Assembly: GCA_003155565.1 (NCBI GenBank)
Contig: PMDM01000302.1
Location: 1 to 6,164 of the forward strand
Reading direction: 5' to 3'
Source of the DNA: Methylococcaceae bacterium
GTDB taxonomy: Bacteria; Pseudomonadota; Gammaproteobacteria; Methylococcales; Methylomonadaceae
Length of the DNA stretch: 6,164 nucleotides
Positions 5,561 through 6,164 of this stretch are shown here, in pieces. A program made the translations under genes and the position numbers. The notes beneath the pieces are model-generated. The model was not told the DNA's origin. It ran no database searches and saw only the letters and a list, made by a program, of their open reading frames with translations. Positions within the stretch are counted from its first letter, which is position 1, and the number at the start of each line of letters is the position of its first letter.

Positions 5561-6164
5561 TTGACTACGCAAACGCCCGAAAAAATTTTGGTTGTCGGGC
5601 CTTCTTGGGTGGGCGATATGGTCATGGCGCAAAGTCTGTTCATCTCGTTAAAAAAATCAAATCCAAACGGCCTGATTGACGTGCTGGCACCGGCTTGGTC
5701 TTTGCCTTTGCTAGACATGATGCCCGAAGTGTCCAAGGCAATCGTTATGCCTTTGCAACATGGGCAGTTTGGTTTGATGTCGCGAATCAAACTCGGTAGG
5801 CAACTGCGTACAAACCACTACGACCAAGCCATCATCCTGCCTAACTCTTGGAAGTCGGCAATCGTCCCCTTTTTTGCCCGCATTCCGCACCGTACCGGAT
5901 ACCGAGGCGAATGGCGCTGGGGATTGCTAAATGATGTAAGAAAGTTGGATAAAAGCATCCTTACCATGACGGTACAGCGTTTTGTTACGCTTGGTTTGCC
6001 CAAAAATGCCAAGCAGCCCCCCGATTGCCAACACCCCAGCCTTCCTGCCAACAAAACTGGCCAAGATGCTGTCATCCAGAAATTTAGCTTAATGCTTAGC
6101 GAAAGTATTCTTGCCTTATGTCCAGGCGCTGAATTTGGCCCCTCCAAACGCTGGCCGTCAGATT
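5561..6164 (+). CDS. waaF: ADP-heptose:LPS heptosyltransferase II, N-terminal part (3' end outside window)
   Basis: This GT9 family enzyme transfers the second L-glycero-D-manno-heptose from ADP-heptose to the inner core of lipopolysaccharide on the cytoplasmic face of the inner membrane. The 201 visible codons cover somewhat more than half of a usual protein of about 340 residues. The conserved N-terminus KILVVGPSWVGDMVMAQSLF (8-27) includes the usual Asp of the VGD motif (D19). LPNSWKSAIVPFFARIPHRT (93-112), GLLNDVRKLDK (121-131) and LCPGAEFGPSKRWP (186-199) follow. I chose TTG 5561 because it is the only start-like codon between the ilvE stop and the conserved segment, and it gives a leader of seven residues before K8. 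The next in-frame ATG (5618) would remove the conserved start. There is no clear Shine-Dalgarno and only 4 nt separate it from ilvE, which suggests translational coupling. Confidence 0.95.
   Translation, partial: MTTQTPEKILVVGPSWVGDMVMAQSLFISLKKSNPNGLIDVLAPAWSLPLLDMMPEVSKAIVMPLQHGQFGLMSRIKLGRQLRTNHYDQAIILPNSWKSAIVPFFARIPHRTGYRGEWRWGLLNDVRKLDKSILTMTVQRFVTLGLPKNAKQPPDCQHPSLPANKTGQDAVIQKFSLMLSESILALCPGAEFGPSKRWPSD

Noticed and set aside
5539..6147. - strand open frames opposite waaF
   Set aside because: The + strand frame matches WaaF throughout; the antisense frames have no family features.

Overview
The window looks like chromosomal DNA of a gammaproteobacterium. The main evidence is the gene order glnE - ilvE - waaF, all on the + strand, which I know from Pseudomonas. 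A heptosyltransferase for the LPS core also implies a Gram-negative outer membrane. A methanotroph of the Methylococcales is a reasonable guess from protein flavour and the GTTGGGTT-type palindromic repeat, but that is inference and I cannot fix a genus.

Region 1 (1-351) is the 3' end of an AI-2E/PerM-family membrane protein. Region 2 (about 352-1714) is a compact-gene-free, visibly more AT-rich accessory interval. It contains a very short + ORF running into a perfect 12-bp terminator hairpin (421-523). Two small coiled-coil genes lie on the - strand: a 58-residue protein made of seven consecutive heptads with an invariant Asn-Gln pair (534-710), and a 77-residue protein resembling the sll1863-type stress-response coiled-coil family (1096-1329). 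The second appears cut short by an in-frame stop. The interval also holds several dyad repeats, including a nested palindromic element (1575-1687) that ends 27 bp before glnE.

Region 3 (1715-6164) is a tight three-gene + strand cluster. glnE encodes the two-domain enzyme that adenylylates and de-adenylylates glutamine synthetase. ilvE is a branched-chain aminotransferase. waaF is ADP-heptose:LPS heptosyltransferase II; it starts at a TTG codon 4 nt after the ilvE stop and is cut by the window end. No terminator is visible between the three genes, so co-transcription is likely. glnE and ilvE both concern glutamate/glutamine nitrogen flow; waaF belongs to envelope synthesis and seems linked by conserved order rather than by pathway.

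The core genes are ordinary. The most distinctive item is the NQ-heptad microprotein, whose I/M-x-x-N-Q-x-x repeat resembles the asparagine-at-d layers of trimeric coiled coils. I see no CRISPR array, tRNA, rRNA, transposase or recognisable defence system.
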